Of a stretch of 64,000 nucleotides of DNA, positions 9,795 to 19,145 are shown piece by piece. The position numbers and the translations under genes were made by a program. The stretch comes from Sinomonas albida (GTDB taxonomy: Bacteria > Actinomycetota > Actinomycetes > Actinomycetales > Micrococcaceae), in assembly GCF_004919045.1 (NCBI RefSeq), contig NZ_SWDW01000006.1, positions 62,001 through 126,000 of the forward strand, given 5' to 3'. Below the pieces are notes generated by a model, which had not been told where the DNA came from, ran no database searches, and was given only the letters and a program-made list of their open reading frames with translations. Every line of letters starts with the position of its first letter. Within the stretch, counting starts at the first letter, position 1.

Positions 9795-11584
9795 CAGTTC
9801 TCCTCCTGAGAACGCTCGGTGCGCTGGCGCGACTTGCCCGCAGCCGCGAGATCAGACTTCGAGCCGTTGTCGGCAGCCGCTGCGGCGCGACGCTCGGCGA
9901 TGGTCATGCGGCGGCCGGCCTCGGCGGCCGCGGCCGCGTTCTTGGGCTTGAGCGTGGAGCGCGCCGACTCGGACGCCTCGCGGAGCCGTCCGGCGCCGCG
10001 GTACAGGGGAACCGCTCCGAGCTGGACCGGGTCGAGTCCCGAGAACCGGTGGCCTTCGCCGAAGAACTTGGTCCGAGCGAGGAGTTGCAGCGTGGGGTGC
10101 GTGAACATGAACACGACGATGAGGTCCGCGATGGCCGTGAGGCCAAGCGTGAATGCGAACCCGCGGACGTTGCCGACCGCGACGAAGTAGAGCACGACGG
10201 CGGCGAGCAGGTTGACGGCCTTCGAGGCGAGGACCGTGCGCTTGGCGCGCTTCCAGCCGTTTTCGACGGCGGAGACGAGCCCCCTCCCCTCGCGGAGTTC
10301 GTCGCGGATCCGTTCGAAGTAGACGATGAACGAATCCGCGGTCTGGCCGATCGCTACGATGAGGCCCGCGACGCCGGCGAGCGAGAGCCGGTAGTTCTGC
10401 GTCCACCCCAGGATCGAGATGGCGAGGTAGGTCAGGAGCCCGGCTACGACGAGCGAGAAGATCGTCACGAAGCCGAGTGCCCGGTACTGGAAGAGCGAGT
10501 ACACCACCACCAGCAGGAGGCCGATCGCGCCCGCCAGAAGGCCCATCTGCAGCTGCTCGGTGCCGAGCGTCGCGGAGATCTGCTCCTCGCTCTGGATGTC
10601 GAAGCTGATCGGCAGGGCGCCGAAGCGCAGCTGGTCCGAGAGCGTCTGCGCGCTGGACTGCGTGAAGTTGCCCGTGATCTGCGGGTGGCCGTCGGTGATG
10701 ACGGCGAGGGCCTGCGGCGCCGAGAGCACCCTGTCGTCGAGCACGATGGCGAATTGGGCGCGCGGGTCGCCGCCGCTCGTGCTGCCGGCAGCGACGTAGA
10801 AGCCGTTGAGCCGCTGCGTGACGTCCTTGAACTTCTGCGTACCGTCCGAGTTGAACTGGATGTTCACGGCCCACTGGTTAGTGACCGCGCCCTGCTGGCC
10901 CTGCACGAGCCCGTACGTCGAACCGGCGATGTCCGCGCCGGGGATCTCCACGGGGCCGAGGATGTACTTGATGGCCTGCGAACCGGACGCCGCCGGCTGA
11001 CACGTCACAAGGGGCTTCGCGGGATCGGAGCGCTGCGTGGACTCCGGCTGAGGCTGGGTGCAGTCGAGCGCCTCGTACTGCTTGTACAGATCAGCGGTGA
11101 TCCAGTTCGTGTCGCTCGCGTTCGTCGGAGCCGCCGTCGGTTTCGGGAGCTGCGCGTCGGGCAGGAGCTTGTCCTTCGCCACGGCCGCGGGATCGCCCGC
11201 GGTCAGGACCGGACGGAAGTTCATGTCAGCCGAGGCCTGGATGAGCTGGCGCGTCTGCGCTGACGGCGTACCGGGGAGGCTCACCACGACGTTCCGGCTC
11301 GACTGCGTGCTGATCTCCGCCTCGGAGACGCCCGAACCGTCGACACGCTGGCGGATGATCTCAACAGCCTGGTTGAGCTGGTCCTGGGTCACGGCGCCGC
11401 CGCCGGTGACCTTCGGGGCCAGGATCATCTGGGTGCCGCCCTCGAGGTCAAGCGCGAGCTTGGGGGCCCACGACGCCTGTCCCGCGATGACACCCCCGCC
11501 GAGGACGGAGACGAGGGCAACGAACAGGACAACGAGCCAGATGACTGTCCTGAGTCCCGGCCGCTTGGTGCGGGAACGAGCCAT
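9794..11584 (-). CDS. secD: Protein translocase subunit SecD
   Basis: Membrane component of the SecDF accessory complex. The 596-residue protein starts with a basic segment and a membrane helix (VIWLVVLFVALVSVLGGGVIAG), followed by the SecD signature ALDLEGGTQMIL and a large extracytoplasmic region. Five C-terminal membrane helices follow, with LAGVAGLIVAIGQTADSFIV and FERIRDELREG. The C-terminal tail is long, Ala/Arg-rich and probably cytoplasmic. Gene order yajC-secD-secF on the minus strand is the classical operon; secD starts 71 bases after yajC. Confidence 0.95.
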   Translation of the reverse strand: MARSRTKRPGLRTVIWLVVLFVALVSVLGGGVIAGQASWAPKLALDLEGGTQMILAPKVTGGGAVTQDQLNQAVEIIRQRVDGSGVSEAEISTQSSRNVVVSLPGTPSAQTRQLIQASADMNFRPVLTAGDPAAVAKDKLLPDAQLPKPTAAPTNASDTNWITADLYKQYEALDCTQPQPESTQRSDPAKPLVTCQPAASGSQAIKYILGPVEIPGADIAGSTYGLVQGQQGAVTNQWAVNIQFNSDGTQKFKDVTQRLNGFYVAAGSTSGGDPRAQFAIVLDDRVLSAPQALAVITDGHPQITGNFTQSSAQTLSDQLRFGALPISFDIQSEEQISATLGTEQLQMGLLAGAIGLLLVVVYSLFQYRALGFVTIFSLVVAGLLTYLAISILGWTQNYRLSLAGVAGLIVAIGQTADSFIVYFERIRDELREGRGLVSAVENGWKRAKRTVLASKAVNLLAAVVLYFVAVGNVRGFAFTLGLTAIADLIVVFMFTHPTLQLLARTKFFGEGHRFSGLDPVQLGAVPLYRGAGRLREASESARSTLKPKNAAAAAEAGRRMTIAERRAAAAADNGSKSDLAAAGKSRQRTERSQEEN

Positions 11585-11655
11585 GGGTTCCTAACTCCTG
11601 ACGTGGAAGACGTCCGCGCCCGGACGGACCAGACGCGGACGAGGATGTTGAGACT

Positions 11656-12084
11656 CTACTTGCCTTCGCCCTCGAGGCGCTTGAGGGACTGCTCGGGGGT
11701 CTCGTGCAGCTGCGAGTCGGGGCTCGGAGCGGCGGCAGGATGGCCGTGCTCCTCGCCGTGCGCGGTCTCGAAGTCGGCGGGATCGGTGGCGACGGCGGCA
11801 GCGTCGCCCTCGACGACCGGCTCGCTCGGCTCCACGACCTTCGAGACGGCCTGACGGTGCACCGTCGCGGTCGTGCCGGGCGAGAGCTCGAGCACGACCT
11901 TGTTCTCTGCGTCGTCGACCTCAAGGATGCGGCCGAACAGCCCGAAGCTGGTCATGACCTCAACGCCGGGGACGAACTTCGTGCGCATCTCTGCCTGCTG
12001 CGCCTGCTGCTTCTTGTTGCGCCGGAACATCGTGAAGATGAAGAACGCGAAGACGACGAGCAGGAGGATAGTCATCAAGTCCAT
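11656..12084 (-). CDS. yajC: Preprotein translocase subunit YajC
   Basis: Small single-pass membrane protein associated with SecDF. It has one N-terminal membrane helix (TILLLVVFAFFIFTMF), a basic stop-transfer RRNKK, and the YajC core MRTKFVPGVEVMTSFGLFG...VVLELSPG. The C-terminal 60 residues are acidic and Pro/His-rich, longer than in E. coli YajC. I place the start at the ATG at 12084; a TTG at 12096 or the ATG at 12075 are alternatives because no strong ribosome site distinguishes them. Upstream, a 144-base gap separates it from ruvB and may hold the sec operon promoter. Confidence 0.92.
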   Translation of the reverse strand: MDLMTILLLVVFAFFIFTMFRRNKKQQAQQAEMRTKFVPGVEVMTSFGLFGRILEVDDAENKVVLELSPGTTATVHRQAVSKVVEPSEPVVEGDAAAVATDPADFETAHGEEHGHPAAAPSPDSQLHETPEQSLKRLEGEGK

Positions 12085-12240
12085 GGCTGAGTCCAATCTC
12101 TTTCGGAGGACGCGTCGCAGTGGGGGACGCGCGTCAGTCCCGGGGCCAGCCCGGGCACGGCGTTACAGCCCGCATCAGCGGAGTGTCTTCTCTCAGTCTA
12201 CGGGCAAGCGGCTAGAACAGTTCCCGAAGGCGCGCTGCCG

Positions 12241-13338
12241 TCAGCGCCAGTCGGCCAGGACGTCGTCGCCCTCGTCTGCGTCGTCGCCAGCCGGAGGCGC
12301 CGAATCGAAAAGCGTTGCGCTGTAGGCGAACGGGGCATCGGGCGGAACCGGCAGTCCGAGGTGCTCAAACGCCGCCGGAGTGGCGATCCGGCCGCGCGGC
12401 GTGCGGCCCATGAGCCCCTCGCGGACGAGATACGGCTCCGCGACGGTCTCTACCGTCTCCGGTTCCTCGCCGACCGCGATCGCGAGCGTCGAAAGCCCCA
12501 CCGGGCCACCGCCGAACTTCGTCGCGAGGGCCGTCAGAACGGCGCGGTCGAGCCTGTCGAGCCCCCGCGCGTCGACCTCGTACATGTCGAGGGCCGCCGC
12601 AGCCGAGCGGGCGTCGATGCTCTCGATCCGATGGACGAGCGCCCAGTCCCGCACGCGGCGCAGCAGCCGGTTGGCGATGCGCGGCGTTCCGCGCGAGCGG
12701 CCCGCGACCTCGGTGAAGCCGGCCGACGTCACCCGGAGGTCGAGCAGCCCCGCGGATCGCCGAAGCACTAGCTCGAGCTCCTCGACCGAGTAGAACTCGA
12801 GATGCCCCGTGAATCCGAACCGGTCGCGCAGGGGGCCAGGCAGCAGGCCCGCCCTCGTCGTCGCGCCGACCAGCGTGAAGGGCGGAAGGTCCAGCGGGAT
12901 TGCGGTCGCCCCGGCGCCTTTGCCGACCACGATGTCCACGCGGAAATCCTCCATGGCCATGTACAGCATTTCCTCGGCGGGCCGGGACATCCGGTGGATC
13001 TCGTCGAGGAACAGCACCTCCCCCTCGGAAAGCGAGGAGAGGATCGCCGCGAGGTCGCCAGCGTGCTGGATCGCCGGGCCCGAGGAGATGCGCAGCGGCG
13101 CGTTCATCTCGGCCGCGATGATCATCGCAAGGGTCGTCTTGCCGAGTCCGGGCGGGCCGGAGAGCAGAACGTGGTCGGCGCTGCGGCCCCTCATCCGGGA
13201 CGCCTCGAGCACGAGCGAGAGCTGGCGGCGCACGCGCTGCTGCCCCACGAAGTCATCGAGATGCTTCGGCCGCAGGGCGGCTTCGATCACGCGCTCCTCG
13301 GGCTCCTCGCCGCTTGAGACGAGCGACGGCTCAGCCAC
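12241..13338 (-). CDS. ruvB: Holliday junction branch migration helicase RuvB
   Basis: Hexameric AAA+ motor that drives branch migration with RuvA. The 365 residues contain Walker A ([14 protein letters not shown]), Walker B ([10 protein letters not shown]), the sensor 1 region [12 protein letters not shown] and the RuvB arginine-finger region GPLRDRFG, then the C-terminal winged-helix domain with [17 protein letters not shown]. The GTG at 13338 gives VAEPSLVSS and overlaps the ruvA stop by eight bases. The frame stays open 38 codons upstream but that stretch lies over ruvA and looks non-native. The C-terminal tail is acidic. Confidence 0.95.
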   Translation of the reverse strand: MAEPSLVSSGEEPEERVIEAALRPKHLDDFVGQQRVRRQLSLVLEASRMRGRSADHVLLSGPPGLGKTTLAMIIAAEMNAPLRISSGPAIQHAGDLAAILSSLSEGEVLFLDEIHRMSRPAEEMLYMAMEDFRVDIVVGKGAGATAIPLDLPPFTLVGATTRAGLLPGPLRDRFGFTGHLEFYSVEELELVLRRSAGLLDLRVTSAGFTEVAGRSRGTPRIANRLLRRVRDWALVHRIESIDARSAAAALDMYEVDARGLDRLDRAVLTALATKFGGGPVGLSTLAIAVGEEPETVETVAEPYLVREGLMGRTPRGRIATPAAFEHLGLPVPPDAPFAYSATLFDSAPPAGDDADEGDDVLADWR

Positions 13339-13978
13339 GGGCACCGGCCTTGGCGGGGGTCCGCGCTCCCTGCCCGAGCCAACGGAGCGTTGCCCGCAGG
13401 ATCTCCGGCACACTTCCGGCCTCCGCGAGCTCAGGACGGTCCTCGAGCGCACGGTCGATGCTCGACGACGCGTCCTTCTCGGACCAGCCCAGCGACGTCA
13501 TCGCCTCCACCACCTGCGGCTTCCAGGCCCCCTGTGCGCTCCCAGCGGACGACGGCGCGGCCTCGCCGGGCGCGCCCAGTGGAACCAGTTTGCCCTTGAG
13601 CTCCAGAACGAGCCGAGCGCCGACCTTGGGCCCGATTCCGGGCACCTTCGTGAACGTCTTCGCGTCTTCGGAATGCGCCGCGACGCGGACGGCCTCCGGG
13701 CTGTGCACTGCGAGCACCGCAAGGGCCAGGCGCGGCCCCACACCCGCAACACCCAAAAGCACCTCGAAGACCTCGCGTTCTTCGGACGAAGCGAAGCCGT
13801 AGAGCGTCAGGGAATCCTCGCGCACCACGAGGAGCGTCTGCACCGTCCCCTCCTCGCCCACGCGAAGCCCCGCAAGCGTCCGCGGAGTCGCGGCAAAGGA
13901 CATGCCCACTCCCCCCACGTCGATTACCGCCGCCGAGAGACCCACGTGCGCCACTGCGCCGCGCAAGAAGCTGATCAC
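13331..13978 (-). CDS. ruvA: Holliday junction DNA-binding subunit RuvA
   Basis: Tetrameric junction-recognition protein that loads RuvB. It has an N-terminal OB-fold ([20 protein letters not shown]), paired helix-hairpin-helix motifs ([16 protein letters not shown] and [19 protein letters not shown]) and the C-terminal RuvB-binding domain ([19 protein letters not shown]). The GTG at 13978 starts the protein at the usual RuvA N-terminus and gives 215 residues, close to the usual 200 or so. An upstream extension to 14020 is open but not family-like. The C-terminus overlaps ruvB. Confidence 0.95.
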   Translation of the reverse strand: MISFLRGAVAHVGLSAAVIDVGGVGMSFAATPRTLAGLRVGEEGTVQTLLVVREDSLTLYGFASSEEREVFEVLLGVAGVGPRLALAVLAVHSPEAVRVAAHSEDAKTFTKVPGIGPKVGARLVLELKGKLVPLGAPGEAAPSSAGSAQGAWKPQVVEAMTSLGWSEKDASSSIDRALEDRPELAEAGSVPEILRATLRWLGQGARTPAKAGARG

Positions 13979-14056
13979 CGCTCGAGGACCCTTCTGCCGT
14001 CCGAACACATCTACGAACAATCTAGCGTCGAGGACCGACAGAATCCGTCAGGAGCC

Positions 14057-14139
14057 GCGGCGCGCCCTGGACTCTGCCACGGGCCCCTCCTCCGCACGCT
14101 GCTGCCACCTCAGTTCTTGCGGCGCGCCCTGGACTCTGC
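14057..14139 (+). repeat. 21-bp direct repeat at the ruvC 3' end
   Basis: The 21-base sequence GCGGCGCGCCCTGGACTCTGC (first 20 bases GCGGCGCGCCCTGGACTCTG) occurs at 14057-14077 and again at 14119-14139. The second copy is inside the ruvC 3' end and encodes its last AESRARR residues; the first lies beyond the stop. It looks like a small local duplication. Confidence 0.8.
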
Positions 14140-14727
14140 TTCCGTCCACGCCCGCTGCGCCGGCGTCATCGCGGTGGCCGTCATCGCCGTCGTACGTCCG
14201 ACGGCGGAAGGCGAGCCGGGCGCGGAGCCGCGCCACGCGTGCGCCAGGGCCAGCGCGAGCGCGTCGGCGGCGTCGGCCGGGCGGGGTGAGGCGTCGAGAC
14301 GGAGGATCTTGGTGACCATGCGCGTCACGGCCTGCTTGTCGGCGCGCCCGCTGCCGGTGACCGCGGCCTTGACCTCCGACGGCGTATGCAAGGCGACCGG
14401 GACGCCTCGGCGTGCCGCGGCGGCAATGACGACGCCGGAGGCCTGCGCGACGCCCATCACGGTGCTCACGTTGAGCTGCGAGAAGACGCGCTCGACCGCG
14501 ACGACCTCGGGCTCATAGCGCTCGAGCCACTCGTCGATGGCGTTCGCGATGACGAGCAGCCGCGCGTCGAGGGGTTGCTCGGCGGACGTGCCGACGACCC
14601 CGACCCCCACGAGGGTCGCTCGCCGGTCGCGGGAGACGTCGACGACGCCCAGGCCGCAGCGCGTGAGGCCCGGGTCGACGCCGAGCACGCGGAGGCTCTC
14701 CGATGCCGCCGCTCGGGGGGTTGCCAT
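14110..14727 (-). CDS. ruvC: Crossover junction endodeoxyribonuclease RuvC
   Basis: RNase H-fold resolvase that cuts Holliday junctions. The 205-residue protein has the first catalytic aspartate in [16 protein letters not shown] (about residue 18), the conserved glutamate in [14 protein letters not shown], and the C-terminal acidic pair in [16 protein letters not shown]. It is longer than E. coli RuvC (173) because of a basic, probably disordered C-terminus. It starts six bases after the yebC stop and precedes ruvA by about 130 bases; that gap contains a duplicate of the last 21 coding bases. Confidence 0.95.
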   Translation of the reverse strand: MATPRAAASESLRVLGVDPGLTRCGLGVVDVSRDRRATLVGVGVVGTSAEQPLDARLLVIANAIDEWLERYEPEVVAVERVFSQLNVSTVMGVAQASGVVIAAAARRGVPVALHTPSEVKAAVTGSGRADKQAVTRMVTKILRLDASPRPADAADALALALAHAWRGSAPGSPSAVGRTTAMTATAMTPAQRAWTEAESRARRKN

Positions 14728-14733
14728 CGAACG

Positions 14734-15489
14734 TCAGTCGGCCTCGAGGGCCGCCATGACTTCCTCGCTCATGTCCGCGTTCGTGTACACGTTCTGGACG
14801 TCGTCGAGGTCCTCGAGAGCGTCGACGAGCCGGACGAACTTGCGCGCGCCATCGGCATCGAGCTCGACCTCCATGGAGGGCACGAACTCCGCTTCGTCCG
14901 TCTCGTACTCGATGCCGGCCTCCGTGAGCGCGTCGCGGATGCCCTGGAGGTCGTGCGGCTCGGAGTAGACGATCCAGTTCTCGCCGCCGTCCTTGACCTC
15001 CTCGGCGCCAGCGTCGAGCACGGCCATGAGCACGTCGTCCTCTGACAGGCCGTTCTTGGCCAGGCTCACAACGCCCTTGCGGGTGAAGAGGTAGCTCACC
15101 GAACCCTGATCGGCCATCGAGCCACCGTTTCGGGTCACCGCGAGGCGCACTTCCGCCGCGGCGCGGTTCCGGTTCTCCGTGAGGCACTCGATGAGGAGCG
15201 CCGAGCCCTGCGGGCCTCGGGCCTCGTAGGAGATCTCCGTGTACTCGATCGACTCGCCGGTCAGCCCCGCGCCGCGCTTGATGGCGCGGTCGATGTTGTC
15301 GTTCGGGACGGAGTTCTTCTTGGCCTTCGAGACGGCGAGGTCAAGCGCAGGGTTACCGGACAGGTCGGGCCCACCGAGTCGCGCGGCGACCTCGATCGTC
15401 TTGATGTACTTGGCGAAGGCCTTCGCGCGCTTGGCGTCGATGGCCGCCTTCTTGTGCTTGGTGGTAGCCCATTTGGAGTGGCCGGACAT
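14734..15489 (-). CDS. YebC/PmpR family protein (TACO1-like)
   Basis: The 251 residues are a full-length YebC family protein with the hallmark N-terminus [15 protein letters not shown], the middle IERAIKR-type motif ([11 protein letters not shown]) and the domain with [17 protein letters not shown]. Family members have been described as transcriptional regulators and, more recently, as ribosome-associated translation factors helping at difficult stretches; which applies here cannot be told from sequence. It sits between pdxT (two-base gap) and ruvC (six-base gap), as in other Actinobacteria, so the genes are probably one operon. Confidence 0.93.
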   Translation of the reverse strand: MSGHSKWATTKHKKAAIDAKRAKAFAKYIKTIEVAARLGGPDLSGNPALDLAVSKAKKNSVPNDNIDRAIKRGAGLTGESIEYTEISYEARGPQGSALLIECLTENRNRAAAEVRLAVTRNGGSMADQGSVSYLFTRKGVVSLAKNGLSEDDVLMAVLDAGAEEVKDGGENWIVYSEPHDLQGIRDALTEAGIEYETDEAEFVPSMEVELDADGARKFVRLVDALEDLDDVQNVYTNADMSEEVMAALEAD

Positions 15490-15491
15490 GC

Positions 15492-16211
15492 CTACGCTTC
15501 TCCCTTGATCATGCGGATGAAAAGTTCATGGACCCGCCGCTCACCGGTCACCTCGGGGTGGAACGATGTGGCGAGCAGGTTTCCTGAACGGACTGCGACA
15601 ATTCTAGACCGGCCGCCCAGCGTGGCCGTGTGTGACGCGTGCTGCGGGTCGACCTCCGCGAGCACCTCGACGGAGTCCCCCACCCGCTCGACCCACGGCC
15701 CACGGATGAAGACGGCGTGGACGGGACCGCGCGCCTGGTCGATGTCCTTGAAGTCGAGATCGGTCTCGAAGGACTCGCGCTGGCGCCCGAACGCGTTGCG
15801 GCGCACCGTGATGTCGAGCCCGCCGAACGTCTCCTGGGGCCGGCCGGACAGGTCCTGGGCGGGGTCCGCGATCTCATCTGCGAGCAGGATCATGCCGGCG
15901 CAGGATCCGTAGACGGGGAAGCCCTCGGAGATCTTGCGCTTGAGCGGCTCGGCGACGCCGAACGCCCGCGCGAGCTTGTCGATCGAGGTCGACTCGCCCC
16001 CCGGGATCACGAGCCCGTCGAGGCGGTCGAGCTCCTCTGGCCGCCGGACCGTCACGGGACGCGCACCCAGCACGGCGAGCGTTGCGACATGCTCGCGGAA
16101 GTCGCCCTGCAGAGCGAGGACGCCGATGCGGAGCCCGGTCTGTGCAGACGGCGCGGGCTCGGCCGGGGTTTCGGACTGGGTCGGTAGGTGCTCGAAGGCC
16201 GCGGAACTCAC
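15492..16211 (-). CDS. pdxT: Pyridoxal 5'-phosphate synthase glutaminase subunit PdxT
   Basis: Class I glutamine amidotransferase that supplies ammonia to PdxS for vitamin B6 synthesis. The protein (239 residues) has an extra N-terminal stretch of about 25 residues before the family start [15 protein letters not shown]. The nucleophile elbow [11 protein letters not shown] and the C-terminal FHPEVT His-Glu pair are intact, as is the [10 protein letters not shown] loop. The GTG at 16211 is the first start in frame. The partner pdxS is not adjacent but about 7 kb away, beyond three opposite-strand genes, which is unusual because the two are commonly neighbours. Confidence 0.94.
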   Translation of the reverse strand: MSSAAFEHLPTQSETPAEPAPSAQTGLRIGVLALQGDFREHVATLAVLGARPVTVRRPEELDRLDGLVIPGGESTSIDKLARAFGVAEPLKRKISEGFPVYGSCAGMILLADEIADPAQDLSGRPQETFGGLDITVRRNAFGRQRESFETDLDFKDIDQARGPVHAVFIRGPWVERVGDSVEVLAEVDPQHASHTATLGGRSRIVAVRSGNLLATSFHPEVTGERRVHELFIRMIKGEA

Positions 16212-16346
16212 CCATACAGTCTAGTCGCGGGGCCCGAACACCCCGCGCGCGAAGGTCATGCGGCGGGTCCGGTGGGGATCACGCCGGTGGTCGCGCCGGT
16301 AGCATGGACGCCGGACCGTGTGACGACAACAGATGAGGATTGCCAC

Positions 16347-19052
16347 ATGTGCGGTATCGCCGGCTACTACGGGTTCGGTCAGGATCAGGCTCTGCTCGAG
16401 ACGATGAACAGCTGCATCCAGCACCGGGGACCCGACGGCGAAGGCTATTTCATCGACGACGCCCCCGCCGGGACGGTGGGCCTCGCGCACCGCCGCCTCG
16501 CGATCGTCGACCGGGCCCACGGCCAGGAACCCATGATCAGCGCCGACGGGGACACGATCCTCGTCTACAACGGCGAGGTCTACAACTACCGCGAGCTCCG
16601 CGCCGAGCTCGAGGCTCTGGGCCGGAGCTTCGTGACGGTCTCCGACACCGAGGTGGTGCTCCAGGCCTTCGAGGAGTGGGGCACCGACGCGTTCGACCGA
16701 TTCAACGGCATGTTCGGGCTCGCGATCCTCGACCGGAAGAAAGGGCGGCTCGTCCTGGCCCGCGACCACTTCGGCATCAAGCCGCTCTACTGGGCCAACG
16801 CGGGCACTGAGCGCGAGCCGCAGCTCCTGTTCGGCTCGGAGATCAAGCCGCTCCTCGCAACGGGCAAGATCGAGGCGAAGCCCAACGAGCGAATCCTCTA
16901 CCGCTACCTGCGCTTCCGGATCCACGACGATACGGCGGAGACGTTCTTCGACGGGGTCAACAAGCTCCTTCCGGGCGAGATGCTCACGGTGGAGCTCGAG
17001 TCGGGTCGCTTCAAGATTTCGAGCTACACGCGCCTCCGCGAGGAACTCCTGGAGCTCTCGAAGGTCGAAGCTCCGTACACCCCTGCCGTCGTCGACGAGT
17101 ACCGGAACCGCTTCACGGAGGCGATCCGGATCCGCCTCAACTCCGAGGTTCCCGTAGGCAGCGCGCTGTCCGGCGGCCTCGACTCCTCCGCCGTCGTCGT
17201 CACGATCAACCGGCTCATGCAGGAGAACGCCGAGGGCCTCGAGGCCGTCGGCGCGAAGCAGAACACGTTCAGCGCGGTGTTCCCCAATGCGATCAACGAC
17301 GAAGAGGCCTACGCGGACGCCGCGATCGCGGTCTGCAGCGGGAACATCGAGGCGCACAAGATCAAGCCGACCCCGGAGAGCTTCGACGCGGACCTCGAGG
17401 ACTTCGTGCGCACCATGGAGGAGCCGATCATCTCCTCGGGCCCCTACGCGCAGTACTGCGTCATGAAGGAAGCGTCGAAGCACGTCACCGTCCTGCTCGA
17501 CGGCCAGGGCGCCGACGAGATGATGGCCGGCTACATCCCGTACTACTTTGCCTACCTCCGCCAGCTCAAGGACGACGGCGACTTCGGGACGCTCGCCAAG
17601 GAGTCGTCGTCGAGCCTCGACATCTTCTACCGCCTGGGCCGCTTCCGGCTCCGCGGCATGGCGAGCGGCAAGAAGACGGTCTCGATGGCGACCCTGCTCA
17701 AGAAGGACTGGGCGCAGCAGTTCACCGGAGAATCGTTCGGCAACATCCCGGCGAACCTCAAGCTCCGCCTCATCGACGACCTCTTCGCCAAGTCTCTGCC
17801 CTCGCTCCTGCGCTACGAGGACAAGAACACGATGCGGTTCTCCCTCGAAGGGCGCGTGCCGTTCCTCGACAAGGAGGTCGTGAAGTACCTCTTCAGCCTC
17901 TCGGACGAGGCGATCATCAAGGAGGGCTGGAACAAGCGCGTGCTGCGCGACGCGACGCGCGGCCTCCTCCCCGAGATGATCAGCAATCGCCGCAACAAGA
18001 TCGGCTTCACCACGCCCGAGGCGGAGTGGTTCAAGCTCATGAAGGAGCGGATCTACAAGATCTTCATGTCGAACTCCTTCTACAGCCGCCCGTACTGGGA
18101 CCGCGAGCAGGTCCTGACGGCGTTCGAGGAGTACCTCAACGGCAAGAACGATGCCGACACGATGATCTTCTGGCGGCTCCTCAACGTCGAGCTCTGGTTC
18201 CGCGAGTTCATCGACAAGGACGAGGCACCCGCGGACGTCAAGGTCAACAAGAGCGACTACGAGGCGAACCCGGGCAAAGAGCTCGACATCGTCTCCGCCG
18301 GCCAGACGTTCCGCCGCTATCCCCTCCAGACCGAGGTCTTCGCGCGGAACACCGCCCTCGAGCCGGCCGTGACCGGCTACGTCGAACGGTTCTTCGCGGG
18401 CCTGTCCCTCGCGCCGGAGGAGGCACGCTCCGCCGTGGAGGGCCGCCCCTGGTACGTGCTCGTGAGCGAGAAGATCGTCGCGATCACTCAGGGCCGGTCG
18501 TTCCCCGTGTGGGACATCGAGGTCTCCCCCGCAGCTCGCGTCCTGAGCAAGTTCGTGACCCGGACGCCCGCGGGCATCGGCCTCGGAAGCCCGTGGTCCA
18601 TGCAGATCGCGATCAACGAGGTTGGGCTCCCGCTCATCGTCAAGGCGGCCGCGGCCTCCGTCGTCGGCAAGTTCCAGGGCAAGAACGGCGTCTTCTACGA
18701 CGTGGTGGGCCACAACATCAACGCGATCGACGGCGCGACCCCGTACAGCCTCGGCGCGGCCAGCAATTCGGTGAAGCTCGCTCCCAAGGATCCCGACGGC
18801 GTCGCCCGTGCCATCAGCGCGGCGGTTCGCGCCGCCCTGCCGGCCGACGCCACGGCGACCTTCGGCGGGACCGCGATCATGGACGCGAACGACCTTGGCG
18901 TCGTCGTCATGGGCCACGACACCGTCCTCCCGAAGGAGACCATCGCGGGCATGTTCAAGGACAACCCGCAGGGCCAGGGCTCGCAGGCAACGCCGATGTC
19001 GCTCGTCTTCGCCCAGGAGAGCCCCGCGGGCGAGCGCCAGCCCCAGGACTGA
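16347..19052 (+). CDS. asnB: Asparagine synthetase (glutamine-hydrolysing) fused to CofE-like domain
   Basis: Residues 1 to about 190 are a class II glutaminase: Met-Cys-Gly start (nucleophile Cys2), RLAIVDRAHGQEP and YNGEVYNYRELR. Residues about 230-620 are the AsnB synthetase domain with the PP-loop SALSGGLDSSAVVV (about 272-285), LLDGQGADEMMAGY and SLEGRVPFLDKEVV. AsnB proteins normally end near 600-650 residues; this one continues to 901. The extra part, about 655-880, contains WYVLVSEKIVAITQGR, GKNGVFYDVVGHNINAIDG, VKLAPKDPDGVARAI and AIMDANDLGVVVMG. I recognise these as features of proteins related to F420-0:gamma-glutamyl ligase (CofE). The glutaminase/synthetase role is well supported; any function of the third domain is inference. 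The frame is open upstream to 16188, but the catalytic Cys requires Met at 16347. Confidence 0.93.
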   Translation: MCGIAGYYGFGQDQALLETMNSCIQHRGPDGEGYFIDDAPAGTVGLAHRRLAIVDRAHGQEPMISADGDTILVYNGEVYNYRELRAELEALGRSFVTVSDTEVVLQAFEEWGTDAFDRFNGMFGLAILDRKKGRLVLARDHFGIKPLYWANAGTEREPQLLFGSEIKPLLATGKIEAKPNERILYRYLRFRIHDDTAETFFDGVNKLLPGEMLTVELESGRFKISSYTRLREELLELSKVEAPYTPAVVDEYRNRFTEAIRIRLNSEVPVGSALSGGLDSSAVVVTINRLMQENAEGLEAVGAKQNTFSAVFPNAINDEEAYADAAIAVCSGNIEAHKIKPTPESFDADLEDFVRTMEEPIISSGPYAQYCVMKEASKHVTVLLDGQGADEMMAGYIPYYFAYLRQLKDDGDFGTLAKESSSSLDIFYRLGRFRLRGMASGKKTVSMATLLKKDWAQQFTGESFGNIPANLKLRLIDDLFAKSLPSLLRYEDKNTMRFSLEGRVPFLDKEVVKYLFSLSDEAIIKEGWNKRVLRDATRGLLPEMISNRRNKIGFTTPEAEWFKLMKERIYKIFMSNSFYSRPYWDREQVLTAFEEYLNGKNDADTMIFWRLLNVELWFREFIDKDEAPADVKVNKSDYEANPGKELDIVSAGQTFRRYPLQTEVFARNTALEPAVTGYVERFFAGLSLAPEEARSAVEGRPWYVLVSEKIVAITQGRSFPVWDIEVSPAARVLSKFVTRTPAGIGLGSPWSMQIAINEVGLPLIVKAAAASVVGKFQGKNGVFYDVVGHNINAIDGATPYSLGAASNSVKLAPKDPDGVARAISAAVRAALPADATATFGGTAIMDANDLGVVVMGHDTVLPKETIAGMFKDNPQGQGSQATPMSLVFAQESPAGERQPQD

Positions 19053-19092
19053 CGGCAGCGGGTCCGCCCGCCCCTCCAACTGGCACCGCGTC

Positions 19093-19128
19093 CACTGCGG
19101 CCCCGGGTTCTTGCCCGGGGCCGCAGTG
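19093..19128 (+). terminator. Hairpin after asnB
   Basis: Perfect 15-base arms CACTGCGGCCCCGGG / CCCGGGGCCGCAGTG with a six-base loop, between the asnB stop and the M3 peptidase start. It implies the two genes are at least partly separate transcription units. Confidence 0.8.
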
Positions 19129-19145
19129 CGTGAAAGGCTCCTTTC

